The translations under genes and the position numbers were made by a program. 40,850 nucleotides of DNA. Source: a virus. Location of the stretch: positions 1 to 40,850 of IMG/VR virus record IMGVR_UViG_3300046328_000609, one strand, 5' to 3'. The notes under the pieces are model-generated. The model was not told the origin of the DNA. It saw only the letters and a program-made list of their open reading frames with translations, and searched no databases. Positions 5,511-14,084 of the stretch are shown here, piece after piece; position 1 is the stretch's first letter, and the number at the start of each line of letters is the position of its first letter.

Positions 5511-7088
5511 ATGGATAGCTTAGACAAAGCCATAAACGATTTAAACCCTGAAGAATTACAGCAATATTTAAAAACTAATGAGATTTTTTCACCTGAAATA
5601 AATCCAGTTTTTGAGCCAACATTTAGGGCGTTTATTGAAAACACAATTTACAGGGCTTTTCATTTATATGGAGGTCGTGGAAGTTCTAAGTCCTATTTAA
5701 TGCGTAAGATGCAAGAATACTTATTTAGAGGTTATACAGGTCATAATTGCCGTATACTGCTTTTGCGTACTACTAAAGAGTCTGCTAAAAAATCTATTTT
5801 CCAAGGTTTGATTGATGTAGTTACTAAAGACATTGGTCAAAGCTACAAAGATATAGAAAAAGCAGACATGAACAGGGGAACAATGCAAATCAAATCCCCT
5901 AATCTTAGAGTTGGTTATGGTGAATTGTCTCACCAAGTTTATGTTGACTCTTTTAGCAACGATGAGTCCACAAAAGAAAAACTAAAAGGTTATAGTAATA
6001 TTACTCACGTTTTTATTGAAGAGCTGAAAGAGTTGCCGACTGCTGAGATGTACGATCAGTTACTTGTAACAATGGCTAGACCATTTAAAGACCCGTTGAC
6101 TGGTATTTTCGTACAACCTCAACTGATTTGTGCTTACAACACACCGCCAGCCGATCACTGGCTTGTTAATAAGTACTTTGATCTTGTGCCTAGTGAGTTT
6201 GAAGGTTTTAGTTTGTTAAAACCTAAGTCTGGCGAGATTGAAGGACAGGACGGAATGACTTTTGAAGAGCTTGGAAATCATTTTTGTTTCTCAACTATCT
6301 ATGATAACTTATTTTTTAAACAATCTATTGTAAATAATTTAGGAGAAAGAGCCTGGAAAGCTTTATTGTTTGAACAGTATGAAAGAACCAAACTATACGA
6401 CCCATACTCGTATTATACAGAAACTTTAGGCTTAGTTGGCAATGGTAGGGCTGGAAAGATATTCAAAGATTGGACAGAGATACCGCAGACTGAATATGAG
6501 GCAGTAAAATCTGATAAAGATTTGTTTTATGGGGTTGACTTTGGGTTTAGTGAAGATGTATCAAGTGTGGTTGAAATCAAAATTAAATACAAAAAAGATG
6601 GAGAGGCTAGGGATAAGTTGTTTATAAAACCGATTATTTATGATAGGGGTTTGCTTGCCTCAACCCTTGCAATTAAGATCAAGACAGATATTGGAGGGTT
6701 TGGATATTCCAAGTTTTATGCTGACCATAGACCAGAAGCCATAGCAGAGCTACAATTGGCTGGTATAACGAATATTGATAAAGCAAGTAAGGGTAAAGAC
6801 TCGAGAACTCCACAAATATCTTTTATGCTTAATTACGAAGTATTTTATGTGGAGATGGAAGTGCAAGATAATTTTGGTAAAACTAAAAAAGTTATTAAAT
6901 TCGAGCTTGATAGATACCATTGGATAGAAAATAAAAAGACTTCTAGTTTTGAAGCTAGTGACGGTAATGACCACTGTCTCGACTCTGCTCGTTATGCAGT
7001 CTTTAGTAATTTGCACCCAGACAACGAAGCTGTGCAATGGGAGGATTATTTTGACAACATCAACAAACAACCTTTAACATTTATTTAA
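5511..7088 (+). CDS. terL: Terminase large subunit
   Basis: This is the packaging motor and concatemer-cutting nuclease, 525 residues, the normal length. The Walker A motif is GGRGSSKS at residues 54-61, and a Walker B-like segment is THVFIEEL near residues 165-172. The C-terminal nuclease shows an RNase H-like start (YGVDFGFSED), an Asp in FYADHRPEAI and a final acidic cluster in DHCLDSARYA. The motif set fits the PBSX/Terminase_3 type. The gene begins 2 bp after the winged-helix gene and is followed by neck and tail genes. The portal is not adjacent but about 27 kb away on the other strand. Confidence 0.93.
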   Translation: MDSLDKAINDLNPEELQQYLKTNEIFSPEINPVFEPTFRAFIENTIYRAFHLYGGRGSSKSYLMRKMQEYLFRGYTGHNCRILLLRTTKESAKKSIFQGLIDVVTKDIGQSYKDIEKADMNRGTMQIKSPNLRVGYGELSHQVYVDSFSNDESTKEKLKGYSNITHVFIEELKELPTAEMYDQLLVTMARPFKDPLTGIFVQPQLICAYNTPPADHWLVNKYFDLVPSEFEGFSLLKPKSGEIEGQDGMTFEELGNHFCFSTIYDNLFFKQSIVNNLGERAWKALLFEQYERTKLYDPYSYYTETLGLVGNGRAGKIFKDWTEIPQTEYEAVKSDKDLFYGVDFGFSEDVSSVVEIKIKYKKDGEARDKLFIKPIIYDRGLLASTLAIKIKTDIGGFGYSKFYADHRPEAIAELQLAGITNIDKASKGKDSRTPQISFMLNYEVFYVEMEVQDNFGKTKKVIKFELDRYHWIENKKTSSFEASDGNDHCLDSARYAVFSNLHPDNEAVQWEDYFDNINKQPLTFI

Positions 7089-7090
7089 CT

Positions 7091-7255
7091 ATGGCTAAAA
7101 CTCAAGAAACACAATACACAATACTTAGAACAGATTTATATGAAGATCAGAAGGCTTTAGAGGCTGTTTTAGAAGATTATAAGGAAAAAGGCTTAAACGT
7201 AGAGGAAGAAGTTAAAAAACTTATTTCTTTAGGTTATATTAAAAAGAATAGCTAA
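7091..7255 (+). CDS. Small hypothetical protein in late operon
   Basis: This is a 54-residue ORF (MAKTQETQYTILRTDLYEDQ...) with a helical, acidic middle (ALEAVLEDYKEKGLNVEEEVKKLIS). It starts 2 bp after terL and its TAA overlaps the next ATG (TAATG), so it is almost certainly translated. It contains no motif I know. Its place between terL and the neck gene suggests a structural or assembly role. Confidence 0.6.
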   Translation: MAKTQETQYTILRTDLYEDQKALEAVLEDYKEKGLNVEEEVKKLISLGYIKKNS

Positions 7256-7608
7256 TGGCAAATTTAGGCTTTAGAGCTGGTTCAGAGGCAATAATTAAAA
7301 AAGGGCTGTTTGATAAAGTTAGACAGAAGCAAAGTTTTTGGACAGCTATCGCTAATGTTAATGTTCAAAAAGCTTTTACCTTATTTGCTAAAAGACCAAT
7401 TTTAACTGGTGGAACTAAAAAAGCTACAACAGCAGTTAGTTTTTGGAAAGGTGAAAAATTGATAATAAGATTTAAAACTCCAAATGATGTACCAAGAGGT
7501 TGGCGTGTTTTTCCTTTGCTTGGATTAAGTACGTCAAGAAAGTATGGGGAAAGAAACTGGCTTGTCAAAGGTGCTAAATTAACCTTAAATGATATTAAAA
7601 AGAAATAA
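7255..7608 (+). CDS. Putative neck protein (HK97 gp10-like)
   Basis: This is a 117-residue basic protein beginning MANLGFRAGSEAII. A helical N terminus is followed by a beta-rich half (VSFWKGEKLIIRFKTPND) and an exposed loop with FPLLGLSTSRKYG. Size, basicity and position between terL and the tail-completion gene fit a head-tail connector of the gp10 type. The assignment is from context; sequence similarity by eye is weak. Confidence 0.5.
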   Translation: MANLGFRAGSEAIIKKGLFDKVRQKQSFWTAIANVNVQKAFTLFAKRPILTGGTKKATTAVSFWKGEKLIIRFKTPNDVPRGWRVFPLLGLSTSRKYGERNWLVKGAKLTLNDIKKK

Positions 7609-7610
7609 TT

Positions 7611-8192
7611 ATGCCTTATACATTAGTTGGTTCATATAAATACAAACCCAACAATCCAAATAAACTTGAAGTATCTGACTGCGAAAAGTTTATGTATGCT
7701 TTGCTTAAAGATGTAGCTGGTAGTAGCTCAAATACTTTATTGAATACAGCTAAAGTCACAGACGGTAACGATGAAAATTCAAGCGATATAAATAAGCTTG
7801 ATCCAAATATTAAAGTTTTAATTGGGTTTTTATTAAACACATCAGATCTAAGGAATACAAATCTCAATGCTAAATTTAAAGATGATAGCAAACAAATACA
7901 AATTGTTTATAGTATCCAAGCTTTAGCTCAAAAGTCTGTAGTTAATGAATATTCATTTAGACAATTATTTGAAGAAATAATAAATGCAGTTTCAGATAAT
8001 TATAATAGCGAAACAAGCACAGCATTACCTTATACGGTTACACTAAGCAATGGTAAAGTATTAAGTACAAGTTTATCTAACAATTCTACAGATTCTTTAC
8101 AAGAGGGTTTTATTGATAGAGAAGACACAACTCAACCAAATTATTTGACAGCAAGTATAAATGTTGTCTTTACTATAATCAATAAAACTTAA
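7611..8192 (+). CDS. Putative tail completion/terminator protein
   Basis: This 193-residue protein (MPYTLVGSYKYKPN) is immediately upstream of the tail tube gene and is the expected position and approximate size for a tail terminator. It contains a helix (RQLFEEIINAVSDNYN) and a C-terminal strand set (YLTASINVVFTIINK) that resembles the beta-sheet edge of such proteins. It begins 2 bp after the neck gene. No decisive motif, so the role rests on gene order. Confidence 0.5.
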   Translation: MPYTLVGSYKYKPNNPNKLEVSDCEKFMYALLKDVAGSSSNTLLNTAKVTDGNDENSSDINKLDPNIKVLIGFLLNTSDLRNTNLNAKFKDDSKQIQIVYSIQALAQKSVVNEYSFRQLFEEIINAVSDNYNSETSTALPYTVTLSNGKVLSTSLSNNSTDSLQEGFIDREDTTQPNYLTASINVVFTIINKT

Positions 8193-8197
8193 AGTTT

Positions 8198-8226
8198 GGA
8201 GGGCATAGGTTATTTTAATCTATGTC
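8198..8226 (+). promoter_or_regulatory. Start-codon hairpin with distant Shine-Dalgarno
   Basis: GGAGGG (8198-8203) lies about 18 nt before the ATG at 8222, too far for ordinary use. The bases 8202-8211 can pair with 8217-8226 (core CATAG/CTATG plus G-U pairs), placing the AUG inside the stem. The tape measure gene has the same layout at 10594-10621 with a different stem sequence. The fold could bring the Shine-Dalgarno near the start or hide the start from ribosomes. Confidence 0.6.
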
Positions 8227-9535
8227 ACTTATAAACACTCCTACAGTTGTTACCTCAGCAGGAACAAAGTCAATTCTAAATGTCGCTTGGGATGCTTACC
8301 AAACTTCTGATAGAGATATTGATACTAAACTATACACAGATGGTTCTAGCTTATACACAGCTATTTCCACAGCAGTATCAGCTGGTACAGAAACTTTTAA
8401 AAGTGTTGATGGCCCAGTGGTTGGAGATGCTTACGATACAACTTATTACTACACAGACACAGAAGTACAAAGACCTTTAGTAGGACAACAGAGAAACACT
8501 GTAGTTATTACTGCTCCCGCTATTAACGCTGGTAGGTTATATGATACAAATTTTAATCTAGCTAATAAAAACCATTTTGTTTTAGTAGTAAAATCTTCTG
8601 GAACTTCTGTAGCTGGAAAAGTTAAAATTAGAAGTACAGCAAGTAATGAGTCTGTTTGTGCTTTTACAACTTCTGCAACTGCTAACACTTGGGAAAGAAA
8701 GATTTTTGATTTTAAAGTTTCAGGCTCAACTGGTGTCACATTCACAGGTACACCAAACTTTGCTGTAGTTTGTGATGTTGAAATCACTTTAGATGTTGCA
8801 AGTAATGTTGAAGTAGCTTTACTATATTTTGTAGATAGTTACGAACAAATAATTGGTAATGTTTTAAAAACAAGAATAAACTGTGTTTCTGAATATGGTA
8901 TTGAAAGATCAGTAGATCAAGCTGACTTGATATGCAGACAGCAAGTTGAAAGATCAACAATCTCAAAAAAGAGTTTGGAAATTAAAGTATCTACAAAGAA
9001 ACAAGACTTAGCCACAAAAGGCTTAGGTATGGGTACTCAAGTTATCAATAGAACAGCTTACATAATTGAGACTGTAAACAGTACAAATGTTGGAGCTAAA
9101 ACTATTTCTGCTGGGGCTATTACTTTAAATGTTGGTGCTGACTTAGATATTATTGACATGGTTCTTATAGACGGCAATAGATTGATTAGTTACGACTCAG
9201 CAACTAATGTACCTGTTAATGGTTATCATTATAATACTTCATCTGGTGTTTGGACATTCAATACTTTAAGAAATGGTAAAATCCCTACAATCACTGTCAA
9301 CAACGCACTCAGCTTGCCTTCTGTACAAGATAAAGAATTATACGATGGCTATACTGGCCCATTAAGACTTGAACTATCTGTTAATGATGTTAAAGTTAAA
9401 CAATACCTTGCTAAAAAAGCAAAACTTACTTTTAGTGATACTGCTATCAACGAGGACTTTGACCAAGAAAATTATTCTTTCAAAGTTTACAGAGATAATG
9501 ACGGAGTATACATGACAGAGTTCTTACAAGCTTAA
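8222..9535 (+). CDS. Major tail tube protein
   Basis: This is a 437-residue beta-rich protein with many Thr, Ser and Val, starting MSLINTPTVVTSAG. It lies directly before the frameshifted chaperone genes and the tape measure, the standard place for the tube protein. It is longer than usual (150-300 residues), and the middle (residues about 60-210) looks like an inserted jelly-roll or Ig-like decoration domain. The start-codon hairpin suggests special translational control of this highly expressed product. Confidence 0.65.
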   Translation: MSLINTPTVVTSAGTKSILNVAWDAYQTSDRDIDTKLYTDGSSLYTAISTAVSAGTETFKSVDGPVVGDAYDTTYYYTDTEVQRPLVGQQRNTVVITAPAINAGRLYDTNFNLANKNHFVLVVKSSGTSVAGKVKIRSTASNESVCAFTTSATANTWERKIFDFKVSGSTGVTFTGTPNFAVVCDVEITLDVASNVEVALLYFVDSYEQIIGNVLKTRINCVSEYGIERSVDQADLICRQQVERSTISKKSLEIKVSTKKQDLATKGLGMGTQVINRTAYIIETVNSTNVGAKTISAGAITLNVGADLDIIDMVLIDGNRLISYDSATNVPVNGYHYNTSSGVWTFNTLRNGKIPTITVNNALSLPSVQDKELYDGYTGPLRLELSVNDVKVKQYLAKKAKLTFSDTAINEDFDQENYSFKVYRDNDGVYMTEFLQA

Positions 9536-9560
9536 TTTAATAACTAAATAAAAAAACACT

Positions 9561-10319
9561 ATGGAAGGTAAAAAATCTCTTAAAGAGAAACTTAAAATAC
9601 AGGACTTCATTTGCAGAGGTTCTGCTACTATTGTAATTGATCTTGTTGAGTCTTATTACATGACCACTTACAGCTTACAAAATAAGCTTAAGTCTGGCAT
9701 TGCAGATAAGATGAAAAGTCAAGGAATTGACATTGAAGCTTTGAAAGAAATTCTTAATCAAGATGAAAACTTAATATCCGAAATATTTAACTCTAATAGT
9801 GAGGTATTTAAGGATATTGATGATGTACCAATGCCACAGGACTATTTAGATGCAAAAGCTCGGATAGAGGCTATTAAACAAAGCTTAATGGATAACCAAA
9901 CTTTATCTGTAGAAAATAGAACTGAACTTAAAAAAGAAATTAAGGACGGGGAAGAAGCTTTGGAAATTATCAAAACAAATCATATTCAAAAATCTTTACA
10001 AGCAAATCCTGAAAAGTTGGCACAAAATCCCAAAGCTTTAAAAGCAATGGTAAATTTAATTTCTACTAAAACAAATGTAGAAAAAATTGAGAATGACCCT
10101 GATAGAGTCTTATTTAAAATTCAAAAAGAGATAGAAAAAGAATTTATCTTTGGTAAAGAAGAGGAAGCTAAAATATTGAATTTAGAACTGCCATCTAAAA
10201 TATTATTTAGCAAATCGGACTTTGTTGAATTACTTGAAGAAATTTCAAAAGAGCAAGAGAATATGATGTCCAGTGATTGCATGGATTTTTTTTTGAACAT
10301 GAGGAGCTTAAAAGATTAG
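9561..10319 (+). CDS. Tail assembly chaperone (gpG-like)
   Basis: This 252-residue, charged, helical protein starts MEGKKSLKEKLKIQD. It sits between the tube protein and the tape measure and ends in overlap with a -1 frame ORF, the hallmark of lambda gpG/gpGT-type tail chaperones, which bind the tape measure during tail assembly and are absent from virions. The C terminus DCMDFFLNMRSLKD is encoded across a T9 tract at 10286-10294. It is longer than typical gpG proteins (about 140). Confidence 0.75.
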   Translation: MEGKKSLKEKLKIQDFICRGSATIVIDLVESYYMTTYSLQNKLKSGIADKMKSQGIDIEALKEILNQDENLISEIFNSNSEVFKDIDDVPMPQDYLDAKARIEAIKQSLMDNQTLSVENRTELKKEIKDGEEALEIIKTNHIQKSLQANPEKLAQNPKALKAMVNLISTKTNVEKIENDPDRVLFKIQKEIEKEFIFGKEEEAKILNLELPSKILFSKSDFVELLEEISKEQENMMSSDCMDFFLNMRSLKD

Positions 10320-10546
10320 CAAGTAAAAGCAAGATGTCTAAAAACTATTTTAGGCTACCGTTTCGTGTTGATACTCATAGAAGATTAGTAAAAATATATG
10401 GCTTAGAATATCTTAAAAGGAAAACAGCTTTAGAACAGTATCAGATATTTATTGCAGACTCAAATGATAACGGTTTTGAATATGAAGTCAATAAAGGGGA
10501 TAAGAAAGAATACAAACGAGACTACCCATATTTAACTAAAAGTTGA
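10277..10546 (+). CDS. Tail assembly chaperone extension (gpT-like), made by -1 frameshift
   Basis: The frame opens at 10277 and lacks a convincing start codon. Fusion at T_TTT_TTT (10286-10292) would join about 243 residues of the upstream protein to FEHEELKRLASKSKM... and end at TGA 10544-10546. The basic, Tyr-rich extension (LPFRVDTHRRLVKIYGLEYLKRKTALEQYQIF) corresponds to the T domain that recruits tail tube protein in lambda. Independent translation from TTG is the less likely option. Confidence 0.7.
   Translation: MHGFFFEHEELKRLASKSKMSKNYFRLPFRVDTHRRLVKIYGLEYLKRKTALEQYQIFIADSNDNGFEYEVNKGDKKEYKRDYPYLTKS
10286..10294 (+). other. -1 frameshift site in tail chaperone
   Basis: Nine T in a row contain T_TTT_TTT in phase with the upstream frame (GAT TTT TTT TTG), giving -1 slippage into the downstream frame. 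The overlap of the two frames is 10277-10319. I see no strong downstream hairpin. Confidence 0.7.
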
Positions 10547-10593
10547 CAACTGCATAATTTGCTTGTTTAGTTTAGCTAACAAAAACATTTCTT

Positions 10594-10623
10594 GGAGGGC
10601 AGATGTTTTATAAATAATCTGTG
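10594..10623 (+). promoter_or_regulatory. Start-codon hairpin with distant Shine-Dalgarno (tape measure)
   Basis: GGAGGG (10594-10599) precedes a stem CAGAT (10600-10604) and ATCTG (10617-10621), the last G being the first base of the GTG start. The upstream copy at 8198-8226 uses CATAG/CTATG, so the stem is kept while its sequence changes. These are the only clear GGAGG-type sites near gene starts that I found. Confidence 0.6.
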
Positions 10624-12957
10624 GCTAGCCAAGAATTAACTTTTGATCTTGTATTAGAAACCAACAAAGCTGTTGGTGAGATTAAGTCTATGCTTGCTAA
10701 AAGCAATGCTGAGGCTAGTAAAGCAGGGGCAAATAGTGGAAAAAACTTTGGCTCTACGTTTAAAAGTGCTTTAACTACTACCATATCTGGAATAAGTTTT
10801 AATTTTCTAACTAACCAGATTAAAGGATTGTTTGGTTTATTTTCAACTTTTTCAAATAGTAATATGCAACTTGAAGGAGCTATTAAGTCTGTTAATTCAG
10901 CAGAGCTTACCAGAACTTCAATTTTAAAAGATTCTACTAAGTCTATAGAGCAAAAAGCAATGGCAATTGGTCTTGATACAGCAGATATTTATGAGAATAG
11001 TAAAGCTACAAAATCCAATGAGGGAGCTATAAAATCACTAGAAGCACAGATAAAAAGAAAAGAGCGAGCTTTAAAAGATGAGACAAATGCTTTAGAACAA
11101 AATATATCTTCAATAGAATCAAAAAGAGATTTAGAAATACAAAGTTTAAAAAATCAAAAAGGATTTAATACTTTAAGTCAGGAAGATCAAGCTTTAGAAA
11201 AAGATATTACTCAATTAGAACTACAAAGACTACAGGCTATTAAAACTGGCAATGCAGTACAAGTAGCTCAATTAGATACAATTTTGTCAGCGAAGAAACT
11301 GGATCAAGATATTGCACAGAAAAAACTAGATTTAATTGACCAAGAGACAGGAAAAATTGAAGACTTGTACAAGGTTCAAATTATACAACTTAGAAGCCAA
11401 ATGGAGGCAAGTAAGAATAGATTTGATATTGATATTGAACCAGCTAAAAGAAAATTAGAAGACTTACAAGCTACAAGTGTTTCTGTAGGTGGTGGTCAAG
11501 TTTTAAAAAAAGGCATATTGGATCAAATAAACGCAGCGGCTAAAGAAGCCCCAAAAGCTTTGAAACAATCAGACTTTACAGCTTTACAAGATGAGTTATT
11601 TAAAAAATATAAAGGTATTATTCCAAAACAATCTTTAACCTCTGCTATAGCTGATCTGGTTAAAGGTGGGCTGACTGATGTTGGACAGGTTGGAAAAACT
11701 ATTGAAAGGTTTGTAGACATTTCAGCAGCGGGAAAAGTTGAAGCTATAAGCATGGGTTCTGCTGTAGAGCAATTAGGAGAGCAATTTAGAAGTGAAAGGG
11801 CAGCCCTAGGAGAAACTGCAGGTTTAACTGAGGAATATATCTCGCAACTCTTACCAAGAGGTTTAGCTTTATTACAATCAGAAGGGAAACTTAGGGGCAA
11901 AAATGTTGAAAACCTAAATAAAGAGGAAAGGGCTTTAGCTAAACAAATGGGCCTTTTAGACATGACTGCTGATAGGCAAGGTAGGTTTACAGATAAGCTT
12001 GAAAGTGGAATGTTAAGTGCTGATGAGACTAGGGCAGAATTTGAAAAGATGGCTTTAACTTTATCTTTAACCCTTGGGCCTATTCTGCTACAAGTAGCTA
12101 GAGATTTACTTCCAATACTAAAGAATATTACAGATTTTGTGGCTCAGAATCCTGAATTTGTTTCTAACATATTATTAGCAGTAACAGGCTTTGGAGGTTT
12201 GCTTACAGTAGTTTCAGGTTTAATGACAATCTGGACTGTATTTGCACCTTTAATTGCAATGTTAGCTCCTGTATTCACAGTTTTAGCTGGACCTATTGGT
12301 TGGGTAGTAGCAGGTGTGGCTTTACTTACAGCAGGTCTGATTTGGGCTTATGTGAATGTTGAAAGCTTTAGAAACATGGTTAATGATGCTTTTAAAAAGA
12401 TTGTGGGTTATGTCTTGTGGGCTAAAGACAATTGGTTACAAGCCCTTGGTCAGATAATCGGGTTCTTTACCACCTTACCTTTAAAATTAGGCTTATTTAT
12501 AGCACAAGCTGTTATGGGGGTTTATAACTATCTTAGAGACTTTGACTGGTCAAAAGCTTGGGAAGGTATAAAAGATGCAGCGGGTAAAGCTTGGGAAGGT
12601 ATAAAGGCATTCTTTTCAGGAGATAATTTAAAAAAAATGGGTAATGGATTTATGGATTTTATCAAAGGTCTTCTACAAGGTCTTGCAAGTGGAATACCAG
12701 GGGCAGATAAACTAGTAAACCCTTTAATTGATAAATTACCTAGATTTGCTACAGGCGGACAATTTATGGTTGGAGGACAAGGTGGTGTAGATAAGAACTT
12801 AGTTCAATTCATGGCAACTAAGGGCGAAAGAGTAACTATAGAAACACCCTCACAACAAACAGATAACAGACAAATCAATTCAGGTAATACAACTCAATAC
12901 ATTTATCAAGAACAATATAAACAGCCTAGTTTTTCAAACTTAGCTTATAATTATTAG
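10621..12957 (+). CDS. Tape measure protein
   Basis: This is a 778-residue protein from a GTG start (MASQELTFDLVLETNKAV), setting tail length. Residues about 120-290 form long coiled coils (KSLEAQIKRKERALKDETNALEQN...). Residues about 490-570 hold strongly hydrophobic segments (LLAVTGFGGLLTVVSGLMTIW, AGPIGWVVAGVALLTAGLIWAY) expected to enter the host membrane. The C terminus carries a conserved-looking FATGGQFMVGGQGGVD motif seen in many tape measures. Position after the frameshifted chaperones confirms the call. Confidence 0.92.
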   Translation: MASQELTFDLVLETNKAVGEIKSMLAKSNAEASKAGANSGKNFGSTFKSALTTTISGISFNFLTNQIKGLFGLFSTFSNSNMQLEGAIKSVNSAELTRTSILKDSTKSIEQKAMAIGLDTADIYENSKATKSNEGAIKSLEAQIKRKERALKDETNALEQNISSIESKRDLEIQSLKNQKGFNTLSQEDQALEKDITQLELQRLQAIKTGNAVQVAQLDTILSAKKLDQDIAQKKLDLIDQETGKIEDLYKVQIIQLRSQMEASKNRFDIDIEPAKRKLEDLQATSVSVGGGQVLKKGILDQINAAAKEAPKALKQSDFTALQDELFKKYKGIIPKQSLTSAIADLVKGGLTDVGQVGKTIERFVDISAAGKVEAISMGSAVEQLGEQFRSERAALGETAGLTEEYISQLLPRGLALLQSEGKLRGKNVENLNKEERALAKQMGLLDMTADRQGRFTDKLESGMLSADETRAEFEKMALTLSLTLGPILLQVARDLLPILKNITDFVAQNPEFVSNILLAVTGFGGLLTVVSGLMTIWTVFAPLIAMLAPVFTVLAGPIGWVVAGVALLTAGLIWAYVNVESFRNMVNDAFKKIVGYVLWAKDNWLQALGQIIGFFTTLPLKLGLFIAQAVMGVYNYLRDFDWSKAWEGIKDAAGKAWEGIKAFFSGDNLKKMGNGFMDFIKGLLQGLASGIPGADKLVNPLIDKLPRFATGGQFMVGGQGGVDKNLVQFMATKGERVTIETPSQQTDNRQINSGNTTQYIYQEQYKQPSFSNLAYNY

Positions 12958-12958
12958 T

Positions 12959-14080
12959 ATGCCAAGTACAGAGCAATTTTTAAAAAGACAAAAGATATTA
13001 TACCAGTTTGGTAATGGCTTGAGTAATTATTTTATTTTTCCTAAACCAGAATTAAATATTGGAGTGGGTAGTAGTCTAAAAACAAATTATGAGAACAACA
13101 GATTAACAGATGGACTGATAAACTTATCTGTAGATCAAAAATTTAAAAAAGGTGCATACATCTATACAGTCAGTTTTTTATTACAAAACAAAGATTACTT
13201 TGATATTGACTATATAAAATCTGTATTTTGGAATGGTTACAGACAGTTAAGTTTCTTTTATGATTTAGATATAGATTCTAATTTAACTTTTTATTATAAC
13301 TATTTAACCGTTACAGCCAGCTTTGTAGAAGAGTTTAAAAGTAAAGAAGATTTTAATCAATCTACAATTAAATTTAGTGTAGAGCTTACAGCCGAAAATC
13401 CTTTTGTTTTTGCATGTGATAGTAGTATTGCATATTTTAATAAAAGTGCTTTTGTTGTAAGCGAGAAAAAATGGGATGTTGGGTTGTGGGATGTTGGAGT
13501 TTGGGATGCTGGAATTACAGTTGCTACAATTGCAATATCTAGTTTAACCTTGCAACAAAAACTAGATTTATTTTACGACTGTCAAAACAATGATAATGCT
13601 TTAATTTATACAGATAGATTTTTCAATCCAACAACTTATTCTTTAGGTGGAAGCTTGATTATAGATCAAACATTAACAGTGGGTACGCCAGTGGACGTAC
13701 AAACAACAAGCTATTTAATTGATAGTAGTGCAGATAATAGAACTTTCTTAATACAGCTTAGTGCAATGGCTACAAATGATACTGTATCTATTACTAATAT
13801 AACTAATAACTCAGGATTATTATTTACTTGGAGATCAGCAACAAGCAGTCCAAGTACTTTTTATTATAACTCAGTCAAGAATAGATGTTACCAATCTGAC
13901 GGAACTATCATACTAACTTCTGATATACAGATTATACAACAATCAAACTCTTTTTTGTATTTTAACCCAAAGAGAACTTTAAATGGAGTTATTAGTACTT
14001 TTAATGATACAATCCGACTCCAAAAAAGTTCAACTTCAAATATTTCAGTTAAAATTGAAGCTTTAAAATCTTACCATTAA
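12959..14080 (+). CDS. Putative distal tail protein
   Basis: This 373-residue protein (MPSTEQFLKRQKILYQFGNGL) follows the tape measure by 1 bp. Distal tail proteins occupy this place and often begin with a tube-like N-terminal domain; here residues 40-150 are beta-rich with an SFLLQNKDYFDIDYIKSVFWNG segment. A repeated Trp motif (KWDVGLWDVGVWDAG) at about residues 170-185 is notable. The C-terminal half looks like a small beta-sandwich. Role assigned by order and size. Confidence 0.6.
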   Translation: MPSTEQFLKRQKILYQFGNGLSNYFIFPKPELNIGVGSSLKTNYENNRLTDGLINLSVDQKFKKGAYIYTVSFLLQNKDYFDIDYIKSVFWNGYRQLSFFYDLDIDSNLTFYYNYLTVTASFVEEFKSKEDFNQSTIKFSVELTAENPFVFACDSSIAYFNKSAFVVSEKKWDVGLWDVGVWDAGITVATIAISSLTLQQKLDLFYDCQNNDNALIYTDRFFNPTTYSLGGSLIIDQTLTVGTPVDVQTTSYLIDSSADNRTFLIQLSAMATNDTVSITNITNNSGLLFTWRSATSSPSTFYYNSVKNRCYQSDGTIILTSDIQIIQQSNSFLYFNPKRTLNGVISTFNDTIRLQKSSTSNISVKIEALKSYH

Positions 14081-14084
14081 ACAT

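Noticed and set aside
8449-8966. Minus-strand ORFs inside the tail tube gene
   Set aside because: They are antisense shadows without start context or promoters.
11523-11963. 146-codon minus-strand ORF within the tape measure gene
   Set aside because: Antisense to an obvious gene, with no promoter and composition typical of a shadow frame.
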